Below, one piece after another: positions 33,176 to 33,220 of a DNA stretch of 33,220 nucleotides. Position 1 is the stretch's first letter. Every line of letters starts with the position of its first letter. The stretch is taken from the NCBI GenBank assembly GCA_037144355.1, contig JBAWWY010000016.1, positions 1 to 33,220 on the forward strand, read 5' to 3'. This DNA is from JBAWWY01 sp037144355. Lineage in GTDB: Bacteria; Bacillota; Clostridia; Peptostreptococcales; Anaerovoracaceae. The notes beneath the pieces were generated by a model. It did not search any database. It was not told where the DNA came from and saw only the letters and a list, made by a program, of their open reading frames with translations. A program made the translations under genes and the position numbers.

Positions 33176-33220
33176 ATGAAAATAAAGAAAATTATTGGTG
33201 GGAATATGGAAAGCAATGGA
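33176..33220 (+). CDS. Start of an unidentified gene, cut by the window end
   Basis: ATG 33176 follows AGAGGTAGG at good spacing and reads MKIKKIIGGNMESNG before the window ends. Only 15 residues are visible. The opening is reminiscent of MBL-fold hydrolases, which often begin with a similar strand and turn, but that is a weak guess and I assign no function. It is divergent from trkA. Confidence 0.5.
   Translation, partial: MKIKKIIGGNMESNG

Overview
The window looks like ordinary chromosome from a low-GC, endospore-former-type Firmicute, most likely of class Clostridia. Evidence: AT-rich DNA, strong AGGAGG-like ribosome binding sites, TTG and GTG starts, sigma-A promoters that often carry an extended -10 (TGATATAAT), a clostridial-style gap-pgk-tpi-eno-secG cluster, a K+-dependent membrane pyrophosphatase and a gram-positive-type RND pump without an outer-membrane factor. 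A Sedimentibacter/Tissierellia-like organism is my guess; that is inference, not something the sequence proves.

Layout. (1) 1-509 is non-coding and repeat-rich: two 73-bp near-identical direct repeats 301 bp apart with hairpins between them, ending in a promoter for an orphan Imm5-like putative immunity gene (510-1082, +). (2) 1210-5690 (-) is an operon: DEAD-box RNA helicase with DbpA-type RNA-binding domain and a long Ser/Gly/Arg tail, then an alkaline-phosphatase-superfamily phosphodiesterase, then a UMF1/Atg22-type MFS transporter. (3) 5855-8827 (-) is a nucleobase/hydantoin utilisation pair (NCS1 permease, then hydantoinase/dihydropyrimidinase), preceded by a control region with three dyads. 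(4) 8968-13779 (-) is a drug-efflux operon: membrane fusion protein, RND permease, TetR repressor, with a palindromic TetR-type operator at the predicted start site. (5) 13975-16462 holds endonuclease III (+), converging on a SEC-C metal-binding protein and homoserine dehydrogenase (-). (6) 16598-21230 (+) holds the tRNA wobble methyltransferase TrmL, an Na/Pi-cotransporter-family protein with altered QSSS motifs, a thioredoxin reductase and sigma-54. (7) 21288-25828 (+) is the lower-glycolysis operon gap-pgk-tpiA-eno with secG at its end, lacking both the usual CggR regulator and phosphoglycerate mutase. (8) 25927-30096 (+) is the membrane pyrophosphatase and RNase R, separated by a strong terminator that runs into the RNase R ribosome binding site. 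(9) 30150-33012 (-) is the K+ uptake pair trkA-trkH. A new + strand gene begins at 33176 and is cut by the window end.

How it fits together: most of the window is housekeeping (glycolysis, secretion, RNA decay, tRNA modification, ion balance). The accessory parts are the repeat/immunity end, the efflux operon and the nucleobase/hydantoin operon. I did not find a convincing undescribed multi-gene system. The observations most worth a second look are the paired lysine substitutions in the NptA-like transporter, the interleaved dyads before the NCS1 permease, the hppA insertion and terminator before rnr, and the repeat block beside the orphan immunity gene.
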